Notes: a model not told the origin generated them from the sequence alone. Positions 44,709 through 57,558 are shown, counted from the first letter of the stretch. The stretch is 64,000 bases of DNA from Erythroxylum novogranatense (GCA_029891385.1 CM057233.1:27945852-28009851), one strand, 5' to 3'. A program made the numbers and translations.

Positions 44709-47240
44709 TGTCGCACCCCTTTATCGCAGGGTACGCACCGGGTCGCCCGTGGGTCGTCCGACGCATATCCCACAATAAGGGTGCACTACGCTCTATCATT
44801 TCTATAATCCATATGGCATCAATATAATAAAACTGCAATATCAAAACCACTGAGTTTTAAAACCATAATGCTTTTCTCATTTCATAACATCAAACAGAAA
44901 TATAGACAAGTCTATCAGTTCCCTACGGTCTAAATACAATACTCCAAAAAGGAAACCGATACAAAAGTCTATACTATGTCATCCTCAAAATCAATCCCAA
45001 CTGACCGACCTGTGTGCCATCACTTCTCTTGCTAACGCGCTCACACGGCAGGAAAAGTCTATCTTTGGAGCTAGGAGTCTAATCTATCAGTCCTGAAAAA
45101 TAGATGCAATTTTTGGTGAGTTTGCGAACTCAATGAGAAACCATCATCGATGGTTCACTCAATTCATGCATTACGCAAATTGCGTACAGCACATCATAGT
45201 AACATTCAAATATCATATAACAGTTTGTAATTTCTCATGGCATCACAGAACTCACTAATTATCACAAATCAGTTAACTCATTTGTATGCAATGCATATGT
45301 GACTCTTTTCTAGTTTATTTCAATGTTGTGACCGAGCGCTAAATCAGTAATCAATGTTCAGTGGACGTGTCTAGGGAGTAGGAGAGCCCTCATGCACGAT
45401 GCACTAACTCCCCTCGAGCTCGAGGCCCGGTTCAGTGACAGTGTTCGAGCTCAAGGCTCCTTTCAGTATTAATGGCGACTCTAGTCACAACGTTCATTAT
45501 CTGTTCTTACATTTATGCATGAAATGCAAATGCTCAATAATTCACAGTCATATGGCTATAAAAGCCCATTTATCACAATTTCTCATAATCACGTAGCAGT
45601 CAAACCCAATTTATCAAAAGCATGCATTTCGATCCTAACCATTCCCGTAATCATACAATTCACATTTGCAAACAGTTTACACAGAACATTTAACAATCAG
45701 AAATTGAGGAACCAACTAGGTTACTCACCTGTAACTTCCGAGCTACTGCCTGGAAGTCCCAGCAATATCCGTAGAATGATGATCCAACGGTGCCTCTATA
45801 ATAGTTAAATAATTTCCCATTACTAGATGCTCAGTCAAAACAATTCAATGATGCATATGTCTTAATGAAAATAAGTACGATGCATGTTCATGATTTTCTG
45901 GCGCCAAAACCCAATTTTGCTATATCATACACCCTATAGTAATTCCCAAGAAAACCTATTCATTGGGTCAAAATCATCCATTGAAGACCCCAATTTATAC
46001 TCCAATTATCATAATACAATTCTTAGGTTGCAATAGGAAATATAATCGACTTTTCCTCTATGAGTGAGACCATACTAAATTAAATTCTAACTTTCATTCT
46101 TTTCCTCAATTGTAGACCTCTTTCTCTGGTTCATAACGAATCAAGAATCACCTCAATTGGAGGTCTACACCATCAGTTATACTCCATAAATTAAAATACA
46201 TCCATTCAGAAATTTGATCCTCGCCGCGACGTACAAAGGGTCGCTCACCGCGGCGTGGAAAACGCTCGCCATGCTCGTCTTGGCGATGGCTTTCGCTCGT
46301 CGCGGCGAGTACTCATTTACTCATCGCGGCGAGGCCTCTATCAAACGTCACGACGTGCGGGTCTCCTTCATCTTCTCCGATCGAATTTTTCTCATTTCTC
46401 TCTCTAAAACCAGCAATAACTCACTCTTAACTACCCAATCTTTCACAATAAATACCATAAATGCATCAAACTCAATAAATAACAATATCAAAGCCCTTAA
46501 GCTTACCAATCGAAACTCAAATCTTCAAAACTTCCGCAACCCTATTTCCTTCCTCTAACACCCACGGTTAACCTTTAAACTCTCACCAATCTTCATTCTC
46601 TCAGGGATCAAGCTAAACTTTGCCCAACGGAAAGCAAGCAAGCAAGGATCGTGAAGGGGGAAACGAAATCACCAAAGAAGAAGGAGGAAGAACAACGCAC
46701 TTGTGGTAAAGAGAAGATGCCTTTTTGCAATATTCAAAACCTAAGGTATATAAAGGTTGATTTTTAACCTAAAGCTCATAAGACATAAGTCCTCAAATCC
46801 ATTAAATTTCAGTCTCTAAATTCCAATGGCTCAACATTTTTATTCCTAATAGCGTAAATCTAATTTTCCATTGCCATTGGACAATTATTTTGGTACCATA
46901 CGGTCAACCGGTCTGTCACTAAAAAATTTTCGATCAAGGCATTTTCTCCCGAATTTTCAGAAAATTTCCTATAGGTCATTATCAACTGCCAAATACTCTT
47001 AAACCACTCTAAATCAATTATTCAAACCCAATTATTCCTAATTTCTCAATCTAACCAATTCATGTTCACAATTAAATGCCGGAAAAAGCCATGAATGCAT
47101 GTACCTATAAATGCATGTGCAAGTAACTCATTCCTCTATAATTAGAGGTCAATGAATGCTCAATCAATAGAATGCAGTATGAAATCCTAACCCGTCCCAA
47201 TCTACAGATATGCCCATCACATCAGTAACAGGATGTTACA
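44709..47240 (-). repeat. 5' LTR of element D
   Basis: 2532 bp; + strand TGTCGCACCCCTTTATCGC...GATGTTACA followed by TSD TTTAT. Highly similar to the 3' LTR. It lacks one ~24-bp CTCATCGCGACGAG-type unit in the CpG-rich block (46215-46335) and has scattered transitions. The same non-genic ORFs occur (45515-45808, 46214-46558). Confidence 0.93.
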
Positions 47241-47245
47241 TTTAT

Positions 47246-47815
47246 AAGGGTTCCTCTTAACTTTAAACAAGATCTACAAAGTGTTACTTTTTACCTAAGG
47301 GAAAAGCAAGATGATTATAAGAGTTCCTCTTTGTTCTTTGTAACAAAGATATCATACAGAGGATTCCTCTTCACCCACTAGAAGAAGATGATAGTGAATT
47401 CTTCAATGAAGCTTGGGGAATGGACATAGGTCAATGGTTCTTTAGTCGAACCATTATAAATTAATTTATCTCTTTTTCTACTCTTTTCAATTATTAGTAT
47501 GATTATTTTAGGGTTGTTATATATGAATTTGTTTCATAATCATTCATTAGAGTAGGCAATTCATCCATTAGTTTTCAAATAATGCAAAAAGCAATTATAT
47601 ATAATTCACCTCCTCTTATGTGACTTGATCACCTTACTAGCAATCAAATTGTTCTTTCTAATGTTGTTAATGGTATTAACAAAAAAAATTATATTGCATG
47701 TTTATCATAATAAATTAACTAAAAGATAAGTACTTAGTGAAGGTTTCAACAATTATAATGTTGCATGGAATCATTTTCATGATGTTGTGATTAGATATAA
47801 AACATGGAATTATTG
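47246..47815 (+). other. Relic Copia LTR fragment, no gene
   Basis: No ORF. GGGAATGGACATAGGTCAATGG...GTCGAACCATTATAAAT (about 47416-47460) resembles the GGACGTAGCCCACGG...GTGAACC...ATAAAT block in the LTR of element A (1570-1605) and in many plant Copia LTRs. Element D therefore probably inserted into an old Copia LTR. Remaining sequence is AT-rich. Confidence 0.4.
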
Positions 47816-48229
47816 TTTACTATTGGACCCCGCTTTCGGAGCCCAACTCTTGAGTCATCAAACATGAGCGCATTACCCTATAGGGTTATTTCAATGAAAT
47901 CTCATTAGCCATCATCGATTCATCTTCATTCTCATACCATCCCAAAAATCCCTATTTGATTAATTGATATACGACAATCCATTCTTATGATTATGTCCTT
48001 AATCATATTATACCTATTTTGGGACAATTGGCATAACTTTCACTAGAGATGTCGGATTAAGTTCAATATAGGATGGTTTCGAAGAGATCTAGTTCTACAA
48101 CTTTTGTAAAGACCCCAAAGAGTGTTTTCCATTTAGAGGATCAAAATCGTGAATTTCTGAAAGTGTACAGTAAATGTCTGTTAAACGGACATATACTACA
48201 CCAAAACAAACATAAATGGGGCTAAATTG

Positions 48230-48365
48230 TTTTCCAAACCTGTGAGGGCCCATTTAAAGGATTTAATGTCCATTTAATGGACATGGGTGAGGCTAGGGTC
48301 TTTCTAGACTCGAGAAGGTCCGTTTAGTGGACCTAAGGTCCGTCCAATGGAGATAGGTGGGACAA
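48230..48365. repeat. GTCCATTTA/TGGAC inverted repeat cluster
   Basis: Repeated GTCCATTTAATGGAC-type palindromes and variants (GGTCCGTTTAGTGGACC, GGTCCGTCCAATGGA) within family X copy 2. Each can fold on itself. Not seen in copy 1, where the 180-bp array and minisatellite occupy the equivalent place. Confidence 0.6.
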
Positions 48366-49759
48366 ATTTCACTTAAGAGCCTTCGTAAAGGTTTCTACAT
48401 CTATTCTAACCTTACTTTCACTCTAAATTGTCTCAAATTCACTTCCTCTAATGCTACATCATTTCATAACCACTCAACTACCAACTTTACTTCATTAAAC
48501 TCTCTAATCTCTACTTATTTGATTGATCACTTACAACTAATTCTCATCATTCACAAAATCCGATCTTTCTTTTCCATAACATCTCACTTGTATATAACAA
48601 CAATTCATGTTCAAAATTCATCATCTCAAGTTGATAACTTCTTCAAGTATACCTAATTTCAACACAACATCATCCATACATAATTCATATTTCATTAACA
48701 TTAAAAGATAAGAGTTTTACAAAGCTTTAATGGGCATTTCAAACCACAATACAACATTTGTCTCATAACAACAACACAAAGTATACTTGAACAAGTAATA
48801 TTTGAAATGCAACTAAAGCATTTTTCTTTCCAAAAACTAACTTAAAACATAAAATATGCAAATTTGGAGTGATGTCTTGCCTCTCGCTCACTCGATCTCT
48901 TACTCATTACCTGGACATGGGGACAGAGTAAGGCGAAGTTAAAAGCTTGTGGGTAACAAGTTTATAACAGAGAACAAGCAAAACTATTGAAAATATTCAT
49001 TGTCATAGTAAATTCACATTGAATTTATAAAAAAACGTGTTTCTCAAATTCTCAACTTGTCAAACAATTCATAATCACATAAGCATGTATTCATCAAACT
49101 TGTCAACAAATCATAAACACATAAGCAATCAAAATGGTTTAGGTAGGTCCATAGGGAGTTCTTGCGAATCTCCAGAAATAATAAAATGGACTATCATAAA
49201 CCCACATAATGGCTTTGCATAGTTCATAAACATGAGGGAGTCTATGAAGGAGCTCCATGCCACTAGCGGGTAGGCAGGAGAAGCCTTTAACAGAGTCGAC
49301 ATGCACTTGACATAACAGAATGTGTTAGTAGTGTGCCTTAGGCTAATGGACATATATGTGATTCATGTATTAACACTATGACTTGTTAATAATATATTAT
49401 GAGGTATTCCTTTTATATATGCATGTATGTTGTTTATGTAATGTGATTTATGTTCCATGAATGATATTAGACTTATTTCATCAAGTAAGTGACTTGATAA
49501 TAAAACCATAAGCATTATAACACTATTATAAACTATCCCTGGTTGATCATTATTGGTGGAACAATAATTTGAATTACGGCTAGTATGTGTTCTGATTGAT
49601 GATCACGTTTTACTGATCATGGATATGAGTTATCAAATCAGAAACATAGATATATGTTAGAGAAAATATATTGGACCGACCCACAAAGAGAACACTACAT
49701 GGTGTCATGTCATTAGTGATTCTCAATATGGTTTGACTTTAGTCCTCTGACCTGAAGTC

Positions 49760-51564
49760 TGTAGGAAAATCCTGGGAGGAACATCACATGTTCCAAAGAG
49801 CGAAACAAAAATTTTATTCCCGGACCTTCTCGAAACCTGTGATCCCGGTGTCGGTATGAAAACCTCAAACTGAATAGCCAATAGAGACTATCTCTAAAGG
49901 TATCCACGCAGAGATCGAAAACCTAACGGATCAAACACCTTTGACCGGGAATAGCTAGAATGTAATAAGAGCTGCTAGACCCTACCTGCCCTGAGAGCTT
50001 GAGATCACGCTGGAACTTTGCTTTGGAGAAGAGAGATCGATGGTTGCTTGAGAAAAGAAGAAATGAATTCCAAAATCACCTTAAGCTTAACTCTTAAGCT
50101 TTCTCCTTTCTCTTCCACGCAAGAACCTACGGCTATCACCTTCCAAAAGCCATCTTATGTATTTCTTTAACAATTAAAGATGCTTCCTTAAGAAGCTTAC
50201 ATATGGATGATTAATGGCCATTCATTTCTTTAATGAATAAAGTAATAAGCTTTGAAAAGTCAAAGTTTCTCATCTCTTCTCCCATTCCAACGTGCAAGGC
50301 TATATATTTATATATATTAATTAATTATTTACTTAATTAATTAATATATATAATTGCTTAAGCAGTCCAATCAAATCGGAATTGGTCCTACAAACCATCG
50401 GGGCCCGATCGTCAAATGCAACTCCTAAACCTTTCTTAGCAATATTGATGTCGCGATCTCATGGGACATATCCCAATCCATTGGGATCCATTTAATCTAA
50501 TGTCTCCATAATTGGAACTCGTCCAATTACTATTTTACTGATTCTCCGAGTCACTCTTATCGTGTGACCCTTTAGGTTTCGGTTATGTTGGCCACTTAGA
50601 TTAACAATTAATCTGAGCAAGTCATGAGTGGTATCTAGCAACACATCATAACCCCAATTGACCGGAAAGTAATTGGTTTGATGAATTCATCACGAACCGG
50701 ATCACGAACCCTTCCATGTACAATTCTTGTGCAATTAGTCCTTTCATCATCCTATACCCCACTTGGTTATGAGTATGGCTAATATGTCAACTCTTACTAG
50801 ACTAAGTCTAGCCCAAGTGAAAAGCAGTTCTGTCCGAGGACTCATTACTTTATATGTCCATGAAGACACTCTTCATGACATAGTCATGTTCGCCAGAGAC
50901 TTAAAGTAATGATCCCGACAAGAGGTTGTGGTATCTCTTCATTCTCACGTAGTGATGAATCCTTTATTGGCTACTCAATTACCTTCAATACCTCAAACTG
51001 CACCCAAGCACCACCCTATGAGTAATCTCTCGAAGGCCACAAGGAATGAAGTCAAAATGTGATCAAGATTCAAGATATCCTCGAGTACCTCAAGTCTAAG
51101 GATACTTGCACCATTGCTATGATGAGATTATCACCGACATTAAATCCATGTGATGATCTCATGGTAGTCATCCAATGAACTTACTACCACTAGTAAGCAT
51201 CCATATGTCAACTCTAAATATCTCATATTTACGGCTTCGAGATCCACCGCTGATCCAATCAAGGAGTATGACATATGCTAGTGCGTGGGATTAATGATGT
51301 CCATCTCATTAATCCTATGACTAGGAAAAATTTAGAATCTTGACATAATTGCACATGATAGGAATCTCGGGATTATGATCACATCATAATTTCCTTCATG
51401 CTATGTCATATATCATGGACTTCATTAATTTGATTAAAGATCAATATCAATTCATAAAGAATATCAAATAAATGAAACATGCCTTTCTTTATTTATTCAT
51501 AAAGTCCGCACATGACTATGAACAAAAAGCGCTAAAGGGATTGTCTTTGGGCACTACTCTAACA
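49760..51564 (-). repeat. 3' LTR of element C
   Basis: 1805 bp; + strand TGTAGGAAAATCCTGGG...CTACTCTAACA. In element orientation it begins TGTTAGAGTAGTGCCC, without the palindromic extension of element B. Its differences from the 5' LTR cluster at CAG, CTG and CCGG sites. Confidence 0.93.
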
Positions 51565-51579
51565 ATCTCCCACTTGACC
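51565..51579 (-). other. Polypurine tract of element C
   Basis: - strand GGTCAAGTGGGAGAT directly followed by TGTTAGAG. It is identical in core to that of element B. Confidence 0.88.
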
Positions 51580-52297
51580 TAAAGCCAATCGCCTTGGTAT
51601 CTAATACCAAAAGCGAGTACATGAGAATCAAAATTCTTACGGACAATGGCTTCGTCAACGGATCAAGAATGTTACGCTCTGTGGAATCCTCTCGATCGCG
51701 ACATCACCTCTAGCAATGATCTCTAATCGATGATATCGTGGAGTACGTGTTTAGATCGTTGGTGAGACCTCGGTTCTTTTGCTCGAGCAATAGCCCCATT
51801 GTTGTCACAATACAACCGTATGGGTCCATCACACTAGGAACCACACCAAGTTCGAAATGAACTTCGATCCAAACGACTTCCTTTGCCGCCTCGATGCAAA
51901 GAATGTACTCGCCTCGATCGTCGAATCGTGAGCGTCTCTTGTTTGGAACTCTTCCAACCGACCGCTCCATGCGTTTAGCGTGAAAACATAACTTTGACCG
52001 GGATCCGAATCATCCTTGTCGATTGGAAACCGCATCCAGATGTTCGCTCACTGAGATTTCCATCTCCATATATCAAGAAAACATCCTTAGTCCTTCGCAA
52101 GTACTTGAGGATATTCTTGACACCACCCAAAGGACCCTCACCAGATTCGATTGGTATCGCGCCGTGACACTCGAGCATACGATACATCGGGCCTCGTACA
52201 TAACATGGCATACATGATCGATCCCACTGCAGATGCATACGGATCGATCCATGCGAATCCTCTCATCTTGTGTCTTAGGACACATAGATTTCGAGTG
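51580..52297 (-). pseudogene. RNase H domain of element C
   Basis: Frame-broken remnants: DKDDSDPGQSYVFTLNAWSG near 51960-52030, a region near 51900 matching ILCIEAAKEVVW, and VKNILKYLRRTKDVFLIYGDGN at 52060-52140. At least three frameshifts. The order matches element B's RNase H. Confidence 0.75.
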
Positions 52298-53221
52298 TTA
52301 TCCCATGAGTAATGGAAGAAACCCTCTCTTGGATTGCTCCATGCTAAACCTCTTTAGCATCTTGTCTATGAACGATGATTGTGAAAGACCAAGCAACCTC
52401 TTTGATCTATCTCTATAGATCTTTATCCCAAGGATATAAGTTGATTCACCAAGGTCTTTCATCGCAAATTGCTTTGACAACCAAATTTTAGCGGATTGCA
52501 TCAATGAGACATCGTTTCGAGTAACAAGATGTCATCTACATACAACACAAGGAAAACGATTGCATTCCCATTAACCTTCTTGTACACACAGTGTTCATCC
52601 GGATTTTGTGAGAAACCAAACTCTTTGATTGACTCATCAAAACGGATGTTCCAACTCCTGGATGCTTGCTTCAATCCATAAATGGATTTCTGAAGCTTGC
52701 ATACCTTTTCGCCATCATTGGAAGTGAAGCCCTCTGGTTGTGTCATGTACACATCCTCGCCGATTTCCGTTAAGGAAAGTCGTCTTCACATCCATTTGCC
52801 ATATCTCATAATCATAATAAGCAAAGAATGGCTAGAGTATCCGAATGGATTTAAGCATTGCTACGGGTGAAGGTCTCGTCATAGTCAACTCCTTGTCTTT
52901 GGCGAAATCCTTTCGCCACAAGCCTTGCTTTGAGGTAATCACATTACCATCCATGTCGGTTTTCTTCTTGAAAATCCATTTGCACCCTATAGGTTTTATC
53001 CTTGGTGCATCAACCAAAGTCCATACTTGGTTTATGTACATGGAATCCATTTCGCTTTCATGGCACAAAGCCATTTTTCGGACTCGACTTTTCGTAACCT
53101 CTTCATAGGTAGCAGGCTCATCATTTTCTATGAGCAATACGTCATTCTGTTCACTTACGAAATCCATATCTCTCGGGAACAAGGCGCATCCTACTTGACC
53201 TACTGAACTTCGTGGTGTCAC
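52298..53221 (-). pseudogene. Reverse transcriptase of element C
   Basis: 52501-52752 carries VYMTQPEGF-like wording, SIYGLKQASRSWNIRFDESIKEFGF and LVLYVDDILL with the YVDD box intact. 52298-52504 continues with MQSAKIWLSKQFAMKDLGE and ILGIKIYRDRSKRLLGLSQS after a frameshift. The N-terminal part, with DEPATYEEVTKS and QVWTLVDAP, is at 52832-53221. The product is broken in at least three places. Confidence 0.88.
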
Positions 53222-54098
53222 GAAGGTTGAATATTACTTCATCCGAATGAGTGATGTTTGAGTTGACGATTGATCGTGCTTGTTTGAGCATCTTGAACTT
53301 CTTCAAGTTCGACTTTGCTCCCACCGCCTTCTTCGTAAGAAACTCTTTCTCTAAAGACAGATGCTTCAAACAAACACCTTTTGTTCCTCAGCAAGGTAGA
53401 ATTGATATCCCATGGTCTCTTTAGGATATCCTATAAACAAACACTTGTCAGACTTTGCTTCAAGCTTATCTGACTGAATCCGCTTCACGTAAGCAGGACA
53501 ACCCCATACTTTCAAATGAGAAAGATAAGGTTTTCTGTTAGTCCACATCTCATATGGAGTAACATCAACTATCTTAGAGGGAACTCTGTTTAGCAAGTAA
53601 ACAGCTGTCTCTAGCGCATACCCCCAAAATGATTTTGGTAACTTTGCGAAACCCATCATTGATCGTACCATGTCCAACAAGGTTCGATTTCTCCTTTCAA
53701 CCACACCGTTGTCTTTGCGGCGTGAGGAGAGTCGAGATAAAATGCCATTATCTACGAGATAATCCAAACTGTTGGTCTAAGTATTCTCCACCACGATCGG
53801 ATCATAATGCCTTGATACTTTTACCAAGCTGGTTTTCTACTTCATTTCAATTGTTTGAACTTTTCAAGCGCTTGATTTGTATCTCATCGATACAAGTACC
53901 CATATCGTGAATAATCATCGATAAAGGTAATGAAGTAACGACAACCACTTCGCATGGATGGACATCGGACGCATACATCCGAATGTATTAGGTCTAATAC
54001 TACAATCGCTTTCGTTCACCCTTTCCTGAAGGGTAACTTAGTCATCTTGCCTAATAAACAAGATTCGCATGTGTCATATGATTCATAATCAAATGACC
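53222..54098 (-). pseudogene. Integrase of element C
   Basis: 53366-53767 encodes DNGVVERRNRTLLDMVRSMM with the catalytic Glu, then WGYALETAVYLLNRVPSK, DVTPYEMWTNRKPYLSHLKVWGCPAYVKR and DKCLFIGYPKETMGYQFY. The part with the two Asp residues (about 53780-53950) is in other frames. The linker to RT (53151-53369) is also shifted. Confidence 0.85.
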
Positions 54099-54610
54099 CT
54101 AAACCGCCACTCTTGTGGAGTTTAGCGATCGTGTCTCATTTATATGGCCAAGTCGACAATGCCATAAGTAAGTTGACTTTAAATTATCTCTTTTATGTCG
54201 TTTGGTGTCATTGACATTTAAAATTGGATTAGACATATCTAATATGTAAATACCATTGCACAATGTACCAGTTCCATAAAGCATTCCATTAGAATTAATA
54301 GAACAACCATTGCTATTAAAATTCATATGGAATCCATTCTATTCGCATAAGAAATGCATAATATATTCTTTGTCAAACGGGTACAAAATAACAATAATCC
54401 AATTCCAAGACAAGCCCAAGAGGGAGAGACAAAACATAGGTTCCTACGGCTAATGCAAAGAACTCTTGCTCCATTTCCAACACGAGGTCTACTTCTCCCT
54501 TCATGAGTTGCCCATCGTCCTCGAGGCCCGTGCATATCATTACATATGTGAGCCACAACCAGATCAAATACCCAAATGTTGTGATCGATGCAGATTAACT
54601 TCAATGACAT
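54099..54610 (-). pseudogene. Protease and pre-integrase of element C
   Basis: 54099-54326 holds SNGMLYGTGTLCNGIYILDM and the pre-integrase LWHCRLGHINE. Upstream, the protease active site reads WVFDLVVAHICND: relative to element B's DTGCGSHIC one base is missing near 54570, so the catalytic DTG is destroyed. VGTYVLSLPLGLVLELDYCYF in a second frame is the protease body. Confidence 0.83.
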
Positions 54611-55435
54611 ACAAACTGAAGTAGTCGAGGCATCGATGCCTTCTTCGCTTCATGACTCCAGATAGACTTTGCAATTGCGCCCCAATGGCCATCTTTACCG
54701 CAATGGAAGCAAGTTCCTTTGGGGCGCTTCTTTGGTCTTCTTCTTGATGGCGCCTCCCTTTGGTTTCTTTGCCTTCTTCTTCTTTGGGTTCTTTTCTTCT
54801 TGGAACTCGAAGAAGAAGAAGCTACTACCAAGACTTGCTTACTATCACTCTTGATAGTGCCTTTCATTTGTCTTGAAAGTGATTGATCGGCTCGGTATTG
54901 TAGTGGATATTTGGTTCATCCGATAGTTTAACACGAATCGTGCATAACTGTCGGACAATCCAACCGAATTAAGTCTATACTTAACTCATGATCCATTGCA
55001 AAACCTAAGACGGCCAATCTCTCAATATAGCCATTCATCTTCGTATGCGTCTTGCATGCCAGATGTCCCCGAGCCATCTTTGTGGTAAAGAGAAACCTTG
55101 AGGTCTCGAACCTTTCGGACCGGGCTTGCTCATCAAACAGCTCCCTAAGATGAAAACTATAGTGTGAGCATCCATGGACTCGTCCGCTCGCAGCTCCGTG
55201 ATATCGAGGCAAGCATGATGCAAGTAGCCATGTCACTGTCCTTTAGATGCTTGCTATATGCCTTCTGATCATCATCAGAAGCATCGACAGCAGGTGCATC
55301 TGGAAGTGGAAAATCTAGGATATATCCCAGACTTTCAGATCGAGAACTATTCTCGATTCCTTAACCGATCGAAAATTCGGTCCGATTAACTTGTTGGAAT
55401 CCATAAGTTTAACGAAGATTCACACTTGGCGACAT
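54611..55435 (-). pseudogene. gag: gag of element C
   Basis: A zinc knuckle CFHCGKDGHWG (about 54680-54710) is followed by a shifted remainder that loses the last Cys. Upstream is a basic stretch, KKKRTQRRRRQRNQR-like, at 54740-54810. The capsid core is spread over frames in 54928-55236 (FETSRF, IERLAVLGFAMD). The N-terminus has LDFPLPDAPAVDASDDDQKAYSKH at about 55230-55320. The likely ATG is at 55433-55435. It keeps the ~0.5-kb core that element B lacks, but small frameshifts break it. Confidence 0.8.
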
Positions 55436-55625
55436 TTTCAAACAACCTACACGGATAGAGAGGAAGAATGTTAGAATAGGAATAGCTGCATAATCATAAG
55501 GACTTGAATGATATGCAAAAGAGCTCCCACTAGTTTCATAGAATCCATAACCCTCATTACTTAATCCAAAGAAACAAAGTGACATAATGTCTAGTGGGTT
55601 GATATCGATATTGCTAAGAATGACC

Positions 55626-56002
55626 TTGGGTTTACCAACAAGCCACAACTTAGGTCAATCGGTAGGTATCGAACATACCAATTGCATCATCGATAACCAA
55701 CATTGAGAATGACCTTGGGTTTACCCAACAAGTCACCTTATGTCTCGGGAGGTATCGATATACCAATTACATCTTAGACACAACTATCGATCGTCTATCA
55801 ACTTGTTGATGTATGCACTTACATTCAGTATCAACTCTTTGATGCGATACTCCGATGTATGCTACCCAATTTCACTTACATCACGTTGACCTTGAATTTA
55901 CTCAACAAACCAACGCTTCCAGTGAAAACCAACCCATTAATCAGAAAATCATATTTTCATGGTTCGAACATATCCGTATAGAGTGAGCTTGGGTTTACCC
56001 AA
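55626..56002 (-). repeat. Four spaced leader hairpins of element C
   Basis: Units at 55626-55638 (TTGGGTTTACCAA), 55715-55728 (TTGGGTTTACCCAA), 55892-55905 (TTGAATTTACTCAA) and 55989-56002 (TTGGGTTTACCCAA). Same spacing and context as in element B. Confidence 0.75.
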
Positions 56003-56208
56003 CAATCCATCCCTATAAGAACTCTGGTTCTTACCATATTAATGGAAGGCGTTAGTTTTCATATACCGAGGAGGGATTTAGAAACTCTAGACTCCAAGCT
56101 GAAGGATCATAGTCGCTAGGACTATATGGCATGATTTAGGTTTCATCAATCAAATTGAATCAATCTTTATAATCATCCATCATCCGTTATCCAACCTGAG
56201 CATGTCAC

Positions 56209-56433
56209 AAGTCGACTTTCATCAAATGCAAGTCACCTTATGCTTCTGCCCACACACAAGTCGACTTGTATGACACAAGTCGACTTATTTCACCTGCCCA
56301 TGTATAAGTCGACTTACAAGAAGCTACAAGTCGACTTATACTGAAATCTTGAACAAGTCGACTTATTTTATACACAAGTCGACTTATCCAAAAACCTTGA
56401 ACAAGTCGACTTATTCCATATACAAGTCGACTT
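56209..56433 (-). repeat. AAGTCGACTT palindrome array in leader of element C
   Basis: Nine perfect AAGTCGACTT at 56209, 56258, 56277, 56306, 56328, 56355, 56376, 56403 and 56424, plus one AAGTCACCTT at 56230. Flanks are often ACA on the left and AT on the right. Spacing is irregular, 19-49 bp. Confidence 0.95.
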
Positions 56434-57545
56434 ATTCAGGGAATTTTGCTAAAATCTCTAATCGGCTAATTCCTCAATCAATGCAATTCCAATTCTCAAC
56501 ACCATCATACCTAGGGTAATATCTGTAAATTGATGCCTCAATGAACACTTCATTGATTCATGAATGCCTTAAATAGTCAAACTATATGAAAAGCTTGAAA
56601 TGAGTCATAACTCTAAGATTTCCAAATAATTTAGGAACACCCAAATTCTCACCCTAAGCATCTCAAGCTAGTGTATACACTCTCAAAATTACTCCGGCAC
56701 TTGTCACAAAAATTGTGACGGCCAAAACAAGCAAGAAAATGAAATATACTAACGAGATACAAATGTGACCAATTCGGCATTCAAAAATTATTGGAAAAGC
56801 AACTTCAAGAAATTCACTTTGGAGATCATACCACATCAAGATAACACATTTTTAATCACATTAAAAATGGTTCAAGGCATTGGAATTGAAAAAGCAACCT
56901 CAATCAAGCCAATCAAAACAGTCCCAACAATTTTCACCAAAACTGTCCAGTTCTGTACATTGCTTGAAATGATCAATGAAACAATTTCAATAAATCATGA
57001 TAAAATTATATAGGTTATAACATGTTCAGAAAATTCTACCTGAATTTTTTCAGGATTTTAGGCCATCAAAAACTCAGTCAACCAAAATAACAAAACCGAT
57101 TCAAAATCTGTGTTCATCAGCACAGCAATTCCCAACAGCATAGAATAAAATCGAAAATAAATATCCAATCACCTTGAAATCCAATTTCCATGCTCACAGA
57201 CATTCACCAACATCTTAGAGACATGTAGGTGAAGGAAAATCCAGAAAACGATTTTTCTAGAATTTATTCTTCATTTTATACTACTGCCTGTTCACAGAAT
57301 CGTTTCAAAAACAGCATCTGTAAGCTTAGGGAAATAATTAGCAAAAATTTATCTAATCAAATCGATAAATTCTGAAAATTCATAGACATATTCTCTAACA
57401 TGTTATGAACATTCCTGGGCAGAAAAATTTCGAAAACCCTATCTCTATAGCAATTCAAAATCTGAACAGAATGCATGCTACAACATCACAAGCAATTAGG
57501 GTTTGTGATCTAGCTTCAGTTAAAGCTTCATACACGACACCAGAC

Positions 57546-57557
57546 GCTCTGATACCA
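57546..57557 (-). other. Primer binding site of element C
   Basis: - strand TGGTATCAGAGC, a perfect initiator-Met tRNA complement, one base from the LTR at 57559. Confidence 0.92.
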
Positions 57558-57558
57558 C

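Larger units (their letters stand above)
37480..47240 (-). mobile_element. Tekay-type chromovirus, Ty3/Gypsy (element D)
   Basis: Full-length 9761-bp element on the - strand with LTRs 37480-40043 and 44709-47240 and TSD TTTAT at 37475-37479 and 47241-47245. Order gag, protease, RT, RNase H, integrase, chromodomain is Ty3/Gypsy. Protease DPGSTHSFI, the integrase wording and a C-terminal chromodomain-like tail ending VEEPVQI...RVKQLRN are typical of the Tekay/Del clade. The main pol frame survives for ~2.6 kb with only single-base stop mutations. The solo LTR at 8174-10989 is a more diverged member of the same family. Confidence 0.95.
55436..57545 (-). other. Untranslated leader of element C
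   Basis: About 2.1 kb between PBS and gag with no supported ORF. Contains four short hairpins at 55626-56002 and the palindrome array at 56209-56433. Collinear with the leader of element B over most of its length, including the ATTACTCCGGCACTTGTCAC block at 56690. Confidence 0.78.

Noticed and set aside
56209..56433. Palindrome array as a CRISPR array
   Set aside because: Repeat is only 10 bp, spacers are irregular (9-39 bp), no cas genes, and it lies in a plant retrotransposon leader.
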